Shown: positions 38,139 to 46,470, counted from the first letter of the stretch. The stretch is 64,000 nucleotides of DNA from Muribaculaceae bacterium (GCA_017462345.1 JAFTRI010000036.1:62001-126000); one strand, 5' to 3'. Translations and numbers: made by a program. Notes: generated by a model not told the origin, from the letters alone.

Positions 38139-38636
38139 AAAACGAAATGTGCAATGGGGTAATGGTGTGTTGAGTGGGTGAATGTGTTTGTTTTCAGTTA
38201 GTTAGGTGCGGTTTGATTGACGAGGCAGAATAAAACGAAATGTGCAAAATGCTTTAATTGGCTTTAATCGGGATTTAATTATCGGGGCAAAGCGTTTAAG
38301 GTGTTTAATATTGAGGTTTAACCGGTCTTTAATCGGGTTCAATTCAGGTGGCTAAAAGGTCGTTTTTTGTGCGTAAAACACTGTAAATGGGAAGGTGTGG
38401 CATCACAGTTAAAATACTGTAAATCGGCTTAAAACGGGCGTGTTCAGTAGTTTTATGGCTCCCTGAAAAGTCTATGACAAAAGGAAGTTTTCAAAAACCA
38501 TTAAATGGGTGTTTAATAGCCGGTGATGGGGTGTTAAATGGGAGTGCCACATGCAGACGGATCGTGGCGATAAATGGCGTTGAAAAACCTCCTAAATTTT
38601 GCACATTTCGTTTTGAAAAATTGTACATTTCGTTTT
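38139..38636. repeat. Four-copy nested inverted repeat (AAAACGAAATGTGCAA)
   Basis: Copy 1 at 38139-38154 and copy 2 at 38232-38249 run forward. Copy 3 at 38597-38614 and copy 4 at 38621-38636 are reversed. Copies 2 and 3 are an exact 18-bp inverted pair (AAAACGAAATGTGCAAAA). Copies 1 and 4 match at 15 of 16 bases. The arrangement is nested around a 350-bp core. It could be paired operator sites, ends of a decayed non-autonomous element, or a recombination target. Confidence 0.75.
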
Positions 38637-38740
38637 CGCGATTATATTTATAAGGCGATATAAGTATGAAATATCAATTAGCTGATTTTTTGTTGGTAAA
38701 GTTTTTTAGTCGTATAGAGGTGTAAAACTGAAATTTTTGT

Positions 38741-38748
38741 TAATTTTG
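38741..38748 (+). promoter_or_regulatory. Putative -7 element for the cysteine-rich secreted protein
   Basis: TAATTTTG matches TAnnTTTG; transcription would begin near 38755, directly before the hairpin at 38757-38799. No good -33 element is visible. Confidence 0.45.
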
Positions 38749-38756
38749 TGGTATCA

Positions 38757-38799
38757 CAAGCTTGTCGGCGGAATGTCTAATGGGTTCCGCGTCCGCTTG
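38757..38799 (+). promoter_or_regulatory. 5' leader hairpin of the cysteine-rich protein gene
   Basis: Two stacked stems: CAAGC (38757-38761) with GCTTG (38795-38799), and GCGGAA (38768-38773) with TTCCGC (38785-38790). Situated at the predicted transcript 5' end, it may protect the mRNA or regulate translation of the gene at 38835. Confidence 0.5.
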
Positions 38800-38834
38800 A
38801 TGAGTAGTGAAATCACGGAACCAGATTTTTTATA

Positions 38835-39446
38835 ATGAAAAGATTAATTTCAAATTTAGTTTTAGCTCTTGTTTCTGTTCTCATGGCTTTGCCCTCAATG
38901 GCACAAAATCAAATCGTAAATTCCTATCGTGAACGCACGCCAATAGGGTTCAAAGAGGTGAACGTTTATGCCCATGGCGGACGCATCGAGGCCTACTATA
39001 AACCTTGTGGAATGTGTGGTGGCTCGGGCCGTTGCGGAATATGCATGGGACAAGGTGGTATCGTCAGCGCCGGATATGGAACATATATCCCTTGTGCCTC
39101 ATGTGGTCAAACCGGACGTTGTATGCTTTGTGCGCAAACAGGTGGTTACGTCCTTTACGATTCTCATCTATATGATGCAAATGGACGACGCATTTATGTA
39201 AGTACAGGAAGTTCTTCCTACGATAGCGGTTCTTCATCTCGTTCGTCTCGCAGCCGTAACAACCACAATAGTGGCACCTGTTCTTCTTGTGGTGGAACCG
39301 GTGTGAGCCCAACTCCAAATTCAGGCGGGTCTCGCTCTTCATGGGTAGCTCATTACAATTCTTCGGGTGAAGATTGCCCCTATTGCAACCGCTATGACAG
39401 CCATTTCCACGACCGCTGTGCAAGCTGCAACGTTCCTCGCTATTAA
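38835..39446 (+). CDS. Secreted cysteine-rich protein with DnaJ-like CxxCxG repeats
   Basis: A 203-residue protein with a clear signal peptide (about 1-23, ending SMAQ). The mature part has paired knuckles CGMCGGSGRCGICMGQGG (about 58-75), CASCGQTGRCMLCAQTGG (about 92-109), CSSCGGTG (about 148) and CPYCNRYD...CASCN near the end. These resemble the zinc-binding CxxCxGxG repeats of DnaJ, but no J domain is present. A Ser/Arg/Asn-rich linker lies at about 125-147. I do not recognise the family. Export suggests either periplasmic metal binding or disulfide pairing; neither is shown. A perfect terminator follows. Confidence 0.75.
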   Translation: MKRLISNLVLALVSVLMALPSMAQNQIVNSYRERTPIGFKEVNVYAHGGRIEAYYKPCGMCGGSGRCGICMGQGGIVSAGYGTYIPCASCGQTGRCMLCAQTGGYVLYDSHLYDANGRRIYVSTGSSSYDSGSSSRSSRSRNNHNSGTCSSCGGTGVSPTPNSGGSRSSWVAHYNSSGEDCPYCNRYDSHFHDRCASCNVPRY

Positions 39447-39460
39447 TAAGATAAAATCAT

Positions 39461-39488
39461 AAATAACAGCCTCGCGGGGCTGTTATTT
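39461..39488 (+). terminator. Hairpin terminator after the cysteine-rich protein gene
   Basis: AAATAACAGCC (39461-39471) pairs perfectly over 11 bp with GGCTGTTATTT (39478-39488), 14 bp past the stop. Confidence 0.75.
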
Positions 39489-39676
39489 ATGGGTGCTGTT
39501 TCTGAATTAGATGGACGTAGATTGTGATGATTGTCCGACCGTTAAAATGATATCTTGGAACTATTGTTTTTGAAAGGAATAATACTACTGATTAACGTAA
39601 AACGTCTAATGAATAGATTGGAAAACACTTTGACCTCGTTGGTTTACTCCCCAATATTTGTAATCCGAAAATTTTA

Positions 39677-40360
39677 ATGATGAAGAAAATGATTTTATTG
39701 GCAGTGGCAGTATTGTCGCTTATGTCACTGTCGGCACAAACTAAAGATGATTGGGCGCAGCTGGGACGTTACACTTATGAAAATGCCCGCATTGAAAAAG
39801 CCCCTGATGCAGTATTTATGGGGAATTCCGTTATCGATTGTTGGGCAGATACCGTTCCGCAGTTTTTTGTTGAGAACAATTACGCGGGCCGTGGCATATC
39901 GGGGCAGGTGTCATCGCAGATGCTGGTTCGTTTCCGCCAAGACGTAATAGGCTTGAAACCTAAAGCAGTTGTGATACTTTGCGGTATAAATGACATTGCA
40001 GAAAATGACGGATACATGCCTAATGAGGGCATAATGAACAATATAAAATCGATGTGCGAATTGGCTGAAGTGCATAATATCACTCCGGTTTTATGCTCTA
40101 TTTTGCCATGCGATCATTTTCATTGGCTGAAGAATCAGAATATTTACCCTGCAGGGAGAGTCTTGCAGATGAATGAGCTTATCAGTGCGTATGCCCGGGA
40201 GAAGGGGTATGAGTATGTTGATTTTCATACTCCAATGACAAACCGCAAGGGTGGTATGCGCGCTGAATATACTTATGATTCTGGACACCCCAACAGTACA
40301 GGTTATGCGGTAATGATGCCGCTCGTAAAATTAGCGATAGAGAAATCCCTGAAAAAATGA
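39677..40360 (+). CDS. Exported SGNH/GDSL-type hydrolase
   Basis: A 227-residue esterase-like protein with signal peptide (about 1-21, ending LSAQ). The SGNH blocks are present: nucleophile Ser in FMGNSVIDCW (about 50), Gly in GRGISGQ (about 73), Asn in CGINDIAEN (about 103) and the Asp-x2-His pair in DSGHPNSTGY (about 202-205). Relatives act as acetylesterases or lysophospholipase/arylesterases; deacetylation of glycans is a common role in Bacteroidales. It stands alone between two terminators. Confidence 0.9.
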   Translation: MMKKMILLAVAVLSLMSLSAQTKDDWAQLGRYTYENARIEKAPDAVFMGNSVIDCWADTVPQFFVENNYAGRGISGQVSSQMLVRFRQDVIGLKPKAVVILCGINDIAENDGYMPNEGIMNNIKSMCELAEVHNITPVLCSILPCDHFHWLKNQNIYPAGRVLQMNELISAYAREKGYEYVDFHTPMTNRKGGMRAEYTYDSGHPNSTGYAVMMPLVKLAIEKSLKK

Positions 40361-40370
40361 CTCTAAGAAT

Positions 40371-40400
40371 AAAAACCGGGATTGTAAAATCCCGGTTTTT
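40371..40400. terminator. Bidirectional terminator between the SGNH hydrolase gene and prs
   Basis: AAAAACCGGGAT (40371-40382) and ATCCCGGTTTTT (40389-40400) make a 12-bp perfect stem, with A- and T-runs on either side that serve both convergent genes. Confidence 0.85.
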
Positions 40401-40418
40401 ATTCTGGAGTAATTTGAT

Positions 40419-41363
40419 TTACTTAATGAGGTATTGGGATGAGATTGATTCGTTTTCATGAATGCGACGTATAGTGTCGGCAAACAAGTGGGCAACGCTC
40501 AATACATGAGCTTTCTTGCAGTCCTTCTTGAACGGGATACTGTTAGTGAATATCATTTCAGTCATGCCGCAATTGTCGATGCGTTCCGAGGCGGGATCAC
40601 TCATTATTGCGTGAGAGCATAGCGCACGTACCGATTTGGCACCGAAATCCAACATGAGATCGGCGGCCTTTGTTATTGTTCCGGCTGTATCGACCATGTC
40701 GTCTACAAGAATAACGTTCTTGTCCTTGACATCCCCGATAACAGTCATGTTGGCTACAACATTTGCCTTTGCTCGCTGCTTGTGGCACAGTACCAACGGC
40801 ACATCAAAATATTTTGCATAGTTATTTGCCCGTTTTGCCCCACCCACGTCGGGAGAGGCTATCACCATCTCTTCAAGCTTGAGTGACTGGATGTACGGAA
40901 TGAATACCGATGATGAGTATAGGTGGTCGACAGGTATATTGAAGAATCCCTGAATCTGGTCGGCGTGAAGATCCATTGTGATTACACGGTCAACTCCGGC
41001 GGCGCTGAGAAGGTCAGCCACGAGCTTTGCGGCAATTGACACGCGCGGTTTATCTTTGCGATCCTGACGTGCCCATCCAAAGTAGGGCATAACTGCGATG
41101 ATGGATTTTGCCGATGCACGCTTTGCCGCGTCAATCATAAGCAAAAGCTCCATGAGGTTGTCGCTGTTGGGGAATGTCGACTGCACGAGATAGACCTCAC
41201 AGCCACGGATCGATTCCTCAAAGCATACTTCAAATTCTCCGTCGGCAAAATACTGGATATTCATTTTGCCAAGCTCGACACCGAGTTCTTTACAGATTTC
41301 CTCTGCCATATACCGTGATTTGGTTCCGGCAAAGACCTTGAATGGGGGTAGAATTGTACTCAT
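40419..41363 (-). CDS. prs: Ribose-phosphate pyrophosphokinase
   Basis: Makes PRPP from ribose-5-phosphate and ATP for purine, pyrimidine, NAD, His and Trp synthesis. From ATG 41363 it is 314 residues, the standard length; a GTG 27 bases upstream is possible but unlikely. Motifs: ATP flexible loop YFGWARQDRK (about 93), MDLHADQIQGFF (about 130), and the PRPP loop VDDMVDTAGTITKA (about 219-232). It is 34 bp downstream of the GH13 gene and may be partly cotranscribed with it. Confidence 0.97.
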   Translation of the reverse strand: MSTILPPFKVFAGTKSRYMAEEICKELGVELGKMNIQYFADGEFEVCFEESIRGCEVYLVQSTFPNSDNLMELLLMIDAAKRASAKSIIAVMPYFGWARQDRKDKPRVSIAAKLVADLLSAAGVDRVITMDLHADQIQGFFNIPVDHLYSSSVFIPYIQSLKLEEMVIASPDVGGAKRANNYAKYFDVPLVLCHKQRAKANVVANMTVIGDVKDKNVILVDDMVDTAGTITKAADLMLDFGAKSVRALCSHAIMSDPASERIDNCGMTEMIFTNSIPFKKDCKKAHVLSVAHLFADTIRRIHENESISSQYLIK

Positions 41364-41397
41364 AATACTAAGCGTGGTATATTTTGACACAAAAATA

Positions 41398-43140
41398 CTA
41401 TTTTTTAGCCTTATTTATGGCTTTTGATGCTGTTTTTTTGTTTTTAGCCGTAACTCTGTTGCCGCTTATTTTCCATACAACGGCATCGTAAGCCCCTATG
41501 TATGTTTCAAATGGCTTGTCTGAAGAAAATGTTTTTTCCATACGGTCATTTGTAAGCAACTCGGTGGCATTGCAACTGCCTTCCTGAATACCCAGCACAT
41601 CAAACGCATGTCGCGGGATGTTTATCTTCAGGTCTGATGAGTTGGCAGCAAAATTAACTGCAATCAGCAGTGTCTCATCTCCGTGATTGCGCAGGAATGC
41701 GTACTGGCGGTGAGGATTGAGTGACGGGTTGTTGTAATTGACGTACATCAGGTCGAAGAATCCTCCCGATGACACGGCTTTTTCGTTATTGCAGATGTTC
41801 AGTATTGTCCTGTATTTGTCCCGTAGCCATATTTCACGACCGGAAAGGTTGCTTTCGTCGCATTTGCCGCCGTTTATCCATCGCCGCACTGTCGGGATGC
41901 TCCAATAATCGAATATCGTTGTCCGTCCGTCGTTCCCGCTGTATCCTTCGGCGTCGGAAGCCTGTTCACCGAGTTCCTGACCGGCATAGATCATCATCGG
42001 ACCGGTATTGATCATTGAACTGACAACCAAAGAGGGGATAACCAGGCCCGGATCTCCGGCATATTGCCGTGAACCGAAACGTTGCTCGTCATGGTTTTCA
42101 AGGAAGTTGAGCATATTCCCGCCTATGCCCTCGACTGTCTGCCAGCAATTGGTTATGCGTGCGGCAGAGAAGTTGGAACATTGTATTCCCCGTAGGGTAT
42201 CATACAGGTTCACCTTGTCATACAGATAGTCAAATCCTCCCACCGAGATGAAATCGCGATACAGGTTCACGTCATATATCTCTGCGATAAAAACTATATG
42301 CGGGTAATGTTCCTTGACACCGGGGATTGCCCATTTCCAGAACTCCAATGGTACCATGTGTACCATGTCACATCGGAATCCGTCGACCCCCTTGGCTGCC
42401 CAGTAGCGCAGTATGTGAAGCATCTTGAACCATGTGTCGGGTATAGGGTCGAAATGGCGTGTCCCGTCACCATAGTCGATGCCATAGTTGAGCTTTACAG
42501 TATCGTACCAGTCATATTTTCCCGGAAACGCCGTAAAACAGTCATTTCCCGATGCCTTGGCCGGAAACTCGTTATATGCATCATGACCAGTGCCGAGATC
42601 GATATCAGGGGCAAACAGCTGTCGTGGAATATAATAGAAATTGTTTGCCGGGCTGAAAAATTTTGTGTTGTCGTCATCCTGCCCGAGATCCTTTATGCCG
42701 GCAGGCTTGACGTCGGAGTGGTATTGGCGGGCAACATGATTGGGGACAAAGTCGATTATGACTTTCATCCTGGCATCATGAGTGCGGGACACGAGTCCTT
42801 CAAATTCCTCGATGCGGCGGTTGGCATCCGTCGCGATATCGGGGTCTACGTCATAGTAGTCGCGTATGGCGTATGGCGAACCTGCATTGCCTTTTACAAT
42901 ATGGTGGTTGTCATTCGCGATACCGTATTTTGTGTAGTCGGCATTGTGGGCATGCTCGATGATTCCGGTGTACCACACATGTGTCACACCGAGTTCCCGT
43001 ATCGCGCCTAATACGGCAGGGGTTATATCATTCATTTTACCCGAACCGTTTTGGCTGATCGTCCCTCCGGGAATACAGTTGGCGTTTGGGTTGGCAAACA
43101 ATCGGGGTAATAATTGGTAGATTATCGGTTTCTGATCCAT
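41398..43140 (-). CDS. GH13-family alpha-amylase-like glycosidase (probably cytosolic)
   Basis: About 580 residues from ATG 43140 (MDQKPIIYQLLPRLF); there is no signal peptide. GH13 regions: DFVPNH (about 130), the nucleophile Asp in DGFRCDMVH (about 255-261), the acid/base Glu in IAEIYD (about 286) and the transition-state Asp in ENHDEQR (about 349). A C-terminal beta domain follows and ends with a Lys-rich tail (about the last 15 residues). It should act on alpha-glucans or maltodextrins in the cytosol. A good promoter (43161-43191) lies directly upstream. Confidence 0.9.
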   Translation of the reverse strand: MDQKPIIYQLLPRLFANPNANCIPGGTISQNGSGKMNDITPAVLGAIRELGVTHVWYTGIIEHAHNADYTKYGIANDNHHIVKGNAGSPYAIRDYYDVDPDIATDANRRIEEFEGLVSRTHDARMKVIIDFVPNHVARQYHSDVKPAGIKDLGQDDDNTKFFSPANNFYYIPRQLFAPDIDLGTGHDAYNEFPAKASGNDCFTAFPGKYDWYDTVKLNYGIDYGDGTRHFDPIPDTWFKMLHILRYWAAKGVDGFRCDMVHMVPLEFWKWAIPGVKEHYPHIVFIAEIYDVNLYRDFISVGGFDYLYDKVNLYDTLRGIQCSNFSAARITNCWQTVEGIGGNMLNFLENHDEQRFGSRQYAGDPGLVIPSLVVSSMINTGPMMIYAGQELGEQASDAEGYSGNDGRTTIFDYWSIPTVRRWINGGKCDESNLSGREIWLRDKYRTILNICNNEKAVSSGGFFDLMYVNYNNPSLNPHRQYAFLRNHGDETLLIAVNFAANSSDLKINIPRHAFDVLGIQEGSCNATELLTNDRMEKTFSSDKPFETYIGAYDAVVWKISGNRVTAKNKKTASKAINKAKK

Positions 43141-43160
43141 CGGATAATTCTTTTTATTTA

Positions 43161-43191
43161 CAAAAGTAGTCCATTTTACCCATACATGCAA
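43161..43191 (-). promoter_or_regulatory. Promoter of the GH13 gene
   Basis: On the minus strand TTG (43191-43189), a 20-nt spacer, TACTTTTG (43168-43161), then 20 bp to the ATG. The -33 end abuts the terminator arm of the upstream LRR gene. Confidence 0.6.
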
Positions 43192-43229
43192 CAAGCCCGC
43201 ATCTTGTCGATCACAGGATACGGGCTTGT
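43191..43229 (-). terminator. Hairpin after the LRR protein gene
   Basis: ACAAGCCCG (43229-43221, minus) pairs over 9 bp with CGGGCTTGT (43199-43191). There is no long U-run after it. It begins about 18 bp past the stop codon. Confidence 0.55.
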
Positions 43230-43247
43230 CATATTGTTGATGTCTTG

Positions 43248-46040
43248 TTATGCTACTGCCACTTTGACAGCTGTTCCGGCAACTTTCACAATGTAAATTC
43301 CCGGCACGGAGACAGGAATCGTGGTGTCAGTACCCCGATAGATGAGCTGCCCTCCTGCGGTGTAGATCTCAACCGTGACATTGTCATTCTCCATCCCATG
43401 CACGACAACATTGCCATTATTTACAGTAACCGATATACTTTTGTTATCGGCTTCTATGCCTTCAATTCCGTCTACTCCTACTTTTACAAGACACGAAGCG
43501 GTTGAGTCGGAACCGTCTAATGCTCTTGCAGTGATTGTCGCAGTCCCTTCTGCCATTCCAACGATAATAATTGAGCCCTCTGTACTTTCCTTAAGATATG
43601 CTATCTCCGGATTACTTGTTGACCATTCAACCGGCACGTCGTTCGGTTCAACGGTGTAGCTTAGTGTCATTATATCATTGACAGGGAGAGAAACTTCAGT
43701 ATATGGCAGCCTGATTCTTGCTCCTTTCACAATCACCGTACATGTAGCCATCACATCCGAGCCATCTAATGCCTTAACTGTAATAGTAGCTGTTCCGGGT
43801 TTAAGGGCTGTAATTTTGCCTGTTTGATCAACAATTACAATGTCAGTGTTGCTGCTTTCCCAACTTAAATCGGTTAATGTCGTGTTATTTGGAACAATTG
43901 TCGCTGAAAGCATTACGTTTTCACCTCTATCCATCTTAATTTCCGTATCACTCATGTTAATCTGTGTCGCTACTGATTCTATCTTTTTTATATTCGCAAA
44001 CTTACCCCACACATCGTGAATAAAATATTTTGAAAAACTTTCTTTTGGTACATACAATGTTGCATTTGAATAACTTTTAGTGTGAAATACTTCACTGCTT
44101 TCACATGCAGGAGGCGTTAAATTTAATGATATAACCTTTTTCAAATTGTGAAAATCACTGCCAGAGTTGAACGCATGTGCCCCTATCGTATCAACAGAGT
44201 TGCCAACAACTACAGATTTTAGATAATAATCGCCGTAAAAAGCGTATTGGTTTATTTGTGTTACCGAATTAGGAATAACTACAGAAGCCAGCCCTCTAAA
44301 ATGGCTAAAAGCATATTTTTTTATTTCAGTAATGCCATTAGGAATAATAATATCTGTTGTCTTTATCCCATTGATTTTCAAATTAACAGTGTAACCTAAA
44401 GGTCCTGTGCCGAAAAAGTCAATTTTACAAAAAGCCGATAAATCAGAAATGTCAGCATCTTCTAAATGAGAATATTCGAAAGCTTTTGAGCCTACTGATT
44501 GTACCGAATTTCCTAACTTCAGATATTTCCTGTCGCTACAACTAAAAGCTCCTGCCCTTATCCATTTCACTGAATTACCAATTATCACCGAATCCGAACC
44601 ACAACCATCAAATGCGTATTCTCCAATCTCAATTACAGAATTTGGTATATATATCGAATTAAGACTATCGCAGTGACAAAAGGCCCTCATACCGATTTCC
44701 TGTACGGAATTACCGATAGACACTGCTTCAAGTCTGTTACAGTCAAGAAACAAACTGTCAGGAATTGTCTTTACATTTTCCCCAAAATTCACAGTCTTTA
44801 GTGCTGAACATTTATGAAATGGCGAATAATTATAAAGACCATCTGATATTTGGCAATTTATGGCATTAAAAGTAACAGTTTTTAAATTTGTACAATTCAT
44901 AAATGCCATACCCCCTATGTAATTTACTGATTCAGGGATAGTTATGGTAGATAATGAAGAACAATCGCGAAAACAACATTCCTGAATAATTTGCACGCCC
45001 TTTTCAATGGTTACTGCTTTTAACAATTCGCAGCCTTCAAAAGCACTGTTTCCTATTGAATCCACTGATTCAGGAATAGCCACAGAACGCAAATTTTTAC
45101 AGCCCTCAAATGCGTATGACCCTATTTTTTTTAGGGTATTTGGCAAGGTTATTGATGAAAAATTTTCACAATAAAAAAACGCCGAGCTCCCGATGTCCTC
45201 CACCGAGTTTCCCATCTCCACGGATGTTAATCCTCTACAATCCCAAAATGCGAATCTGCCTATTGTTGTCACTGAATTAGGGATTGTAATTGATTTTAAT
45301 CTGGTACAGCTGGAAAATGCATGTTCGGGAATAACCCTCACTTTATCGCCAAAAACAACGGTGTATAGCAGATTGCAACCACCGAATACATGCTCCATAT
45401 TGCTACAATTTATGGCATTAAATATCACTTGCCTCAAAACCGTACAGCCGGCAAACGCATATTCACCGATTGAAGTTACCGACTCTGGGATGGTCACTGA
45501 CGGCAAAGCACTGCAATGATAGAACGCAGATTCCGCAATCGTGGTTACTGAATTGGGGATGGTTACGGATCTCAAAGCACTGCATTGATAGAACGCACCG
45601 CGCCCAATTCTGGTTACCGAGTTGCCAATTGTCACCTCAGCCAAGCTGGGACAACGTGCGAATGCATAGTTACCAATCGTGGTTACCGAGTTAGGAATAG
45701 CTATAGAGGTCAAGCTACAGTCACCGAACGCCTCGGAGTCAATTGTAGTTACCGTGTTGGGAATTGTGACGTTATACAAATTTTCGCATTTTGAGAATGC
45801 ATATTGTCCAATACATATCACAGAATATGTAGTACCATTATAAGTAACCCTTTCTGGAATGATTACAGATCCCGAATAAGATGCTTGCCTTTCACCTATA
45901 AAGGTATAGTAGGTAACCGTAGCGGTTCGATCTGTGTTGTTAAAATTATAAAAAATACCGTCAACTTTGGCATCGTATGCCCAAACATTCAATCCAATCG
46001 ACAGCGCCGCTATCGCAATTAATGTTCTTAAGTAATTCAT
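43248..46040 (-). CDS. BspA-like leucine-rich-repeat surface protein with Ig-like domains and sorting tail
   Basis: A 930-residue exported protein from ATG 46040 (MNYLRTLIAIAALSIGL, cleavage near VWAYD). About 25 LRR_5-type repeats, each near 23 residues with the pattern SVTIPNSVTTIGxxAFxxC, fill residues about 55-640. Two bacterial Ig-like (Big_2) domains follow (about 690-770 and 775-850), with SWESSNTDIVIVDQTGKIT. The C-terminal 60 residues (GGQLIYRG...VPGIYIVKVAGTAVKVAVA) form a type A sorting tail. BspA-type repeats mediate adhesion in oral relatives; a binding role here is inferred. A structured leader lies upstream (46094-46242). Confidence 0.92.
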   Translation of the reverse strand: MNYLRTLIAIAALSIGLNVWAYDAKVDGIFYNFNNTDRTATVTYYTFIGERQASYSGSVIIPERVTYNGTTYSVICIGQYAFSKCENLYNVTIPNTVTTIDSEAFGDCSLTSIAIPNSVTTIGNYAFARCPSLAEVTIGNSVTRIGRGAFYQCSALRSVTIPNSVTTIAESAFYHCSALPSVTIPESVTSIGEYAFAGCTVLRQVIFNAINCSNMEHVFGGCNLLYTVVFGDKVRVIPEHAFSSCTRLKSITIPNSVTTIGRFAFWDCRGLTSVEMGNSVEDIGSSAFFYCENFSSITLPNTLKKIGSYAFEGCKNLRSVAIPESVDSIGNSAFEGCELLKAVTIEKGVQIIQECCFRDCSSLSTITIPESVNYIGGMAFMNCTNLKTVTFNAINCQISDGLYNYSPFHKCSALKTVNFGENVKTIPDSLFLDCNRLEAVSIGNSVQEIGMRAFCHCDSLNSIYIPNSVIEIGEYAFDGCGSDSVIIGNSVKWIRAGAFSCSDRKYLKLGNSVQSVGSKAFEYSHLEDADISDLSAFCKIDFFGTGPLGYTVNLKINGIKTTDIIIPNGITEIKKYAFSHFRGLASVVIPNSVTQINQYAFYGDYYLKSVVVGNSVDTIGAHAFNSGSDFHNLKKVISLNLTPPACESSEVFHTKSYSNATLYVPKESFSKYFIHDVWGKFANIKKIESVATQINMSDTEIKMDRGENVMLSATIVPNNTTLTDLSWESSNTDIVIVDQTGKITALKPGTATITVKALDGSDVMATCTVIVKGARIRLPYTEVSLPVNDIMTLSYTVEPNDVPVEWSTSNPEIAYLKESTEGSIIIVGMAEGTATITARALDGSDSTASCLVKVGVDGIEGIEADNKSISVTVNNGNVVVHGMENDNVTVEIYTAGGQLIYRGTDTTIPVSVPGIYIVKVAGTAVKVAVA

Positions 46041-46093
46041 TTTTCTGTTTTTGTGTTTCCCAATCCCCGAAGAAACGGTTAGCAATAGGACAT

Positions 46094-46242
46094 AAAAAAG
46101 GTGTGGAGATTGTATCTCTGTCTTATCCTAATTCCAGGTCTTGGCGTACCTCAGCAGTGGATAAGACGACAGCCCCACACCGATTGAGCATATACATGAT
46201 GCCCTCACGGGCACGGGTATAGCTACCGATGTAGGTGTCATC
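46094..46242 (-). ncRNA. Candidate structured leader RNA upstream of the LRR gene
   Basis: On the minus strand, five stems occur in a row. They are GATG/CATC (46242-46239 with 46231-46228), GGTA/TACC (46227-46224 as TACC complement, with 46219-46216) and TGCCC-GTGA-GGGCA with a GNRA tetraloop (46213-46200). A long nested hairpin follows: outer GGTGTGG/CCACACC (46181-46175 with 46106-46100), inner GTCTTATCC/GGATAAGAC (46167-46159 with 46128-46120), and AGGT/ACCT within. Six U follow the outer stem at once (46099-46094), as in an intrinsic terminator. It ends 53 bp before the LRR start codon. I cannot match it to a named RNA family. Confidence 0.5.
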
Positions 46243-46434
46243 GTCATCTTGTCTTCTCTGCTGTTCAAACCGCCAAGTTTGGAATTAGAAGATAAAATTT
46301 CAATAACACCTTTTATAAAGTATGTAACGGAAACAGAGGACTATCGCTATAGTTGTGACTCTGAATCCGATGCAAATTTAATAAAAATGTGTTATCGGCA
46401 GGGGCTACATTTCCCAAATATGGGAGATAATTTG
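46243..46434. other. Non-coding remainder of the LRR-valS divergent space
   Basis: AT-rich DNA without a gene, apart from CAAATTTA at 46373-46380, which reads TAAATTTG on the minus strand and could be the -7 element of the LRR gene transcript. That would give a leader of about 330 nt including the structured element. Confidence 0.4.
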
Positions 46435-46442
46435 TAATTTTG
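46435..46442 (+). promoter_or_regulatory. Putative -7 element of valS
   Basis: TAATTTTG fits TAnnTTTG and is 28 bp before the valS ATG. A -33 element is not clear. Confidence 0.5.
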
Positions 46443-46470
46443 TATTATCATTTTATAATTTTCACTACTC

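Larger units (their letters stand above)
38054..38834. other. 780-bp non-coding region
   Basis: No convincing gene on either strand. The DNA is unusually rich in short repeated words (GCTTTAAT, TTTAATCGG, ACTGTAAAT followed by GGG or CGG, TTAAATGGG) and holds the four-copy inverted element at 38139-38636, a promoter at 38741 and a 5' hairpin at 38757. No DnaA-box cluster (TTATCCACA-like) was seen, so I do not call it an origin. Biased T/G-rich composition on the plus strand separates it from its neighbours. Confidence 0.6.

Noticed and set aside
38054-38834. Possible replication origin
   Set aside because: AT-rich repeats are present, but no DnaA-box cluster and no origin-linked genes (dnaA, dnaN, gidA) nearby.
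42298-43011. 237-codon open frame opposite the GH13 gene
   Set aside because: Shadow frame: the minus-strand frame has all GH13 catalytic motifs, while this one has none.
43248-46040. Long run of similar short repeats resembling a repeat array
   Set aside because: The repeats are in frame, about 69 bp long and translate as BspA-type LRRs; there are no CRISPR-like identical repeats with unrelated spacers.
46128-46247. 39-codon reading frame on the minus strand upstream of the LRR gene (ATG ACG ATG start)
   Set aside because: Low-complexity peptide overlapping strong RNA stems; no clear ribosome site or family. Kept only as an alternative explanation for the structured leader.
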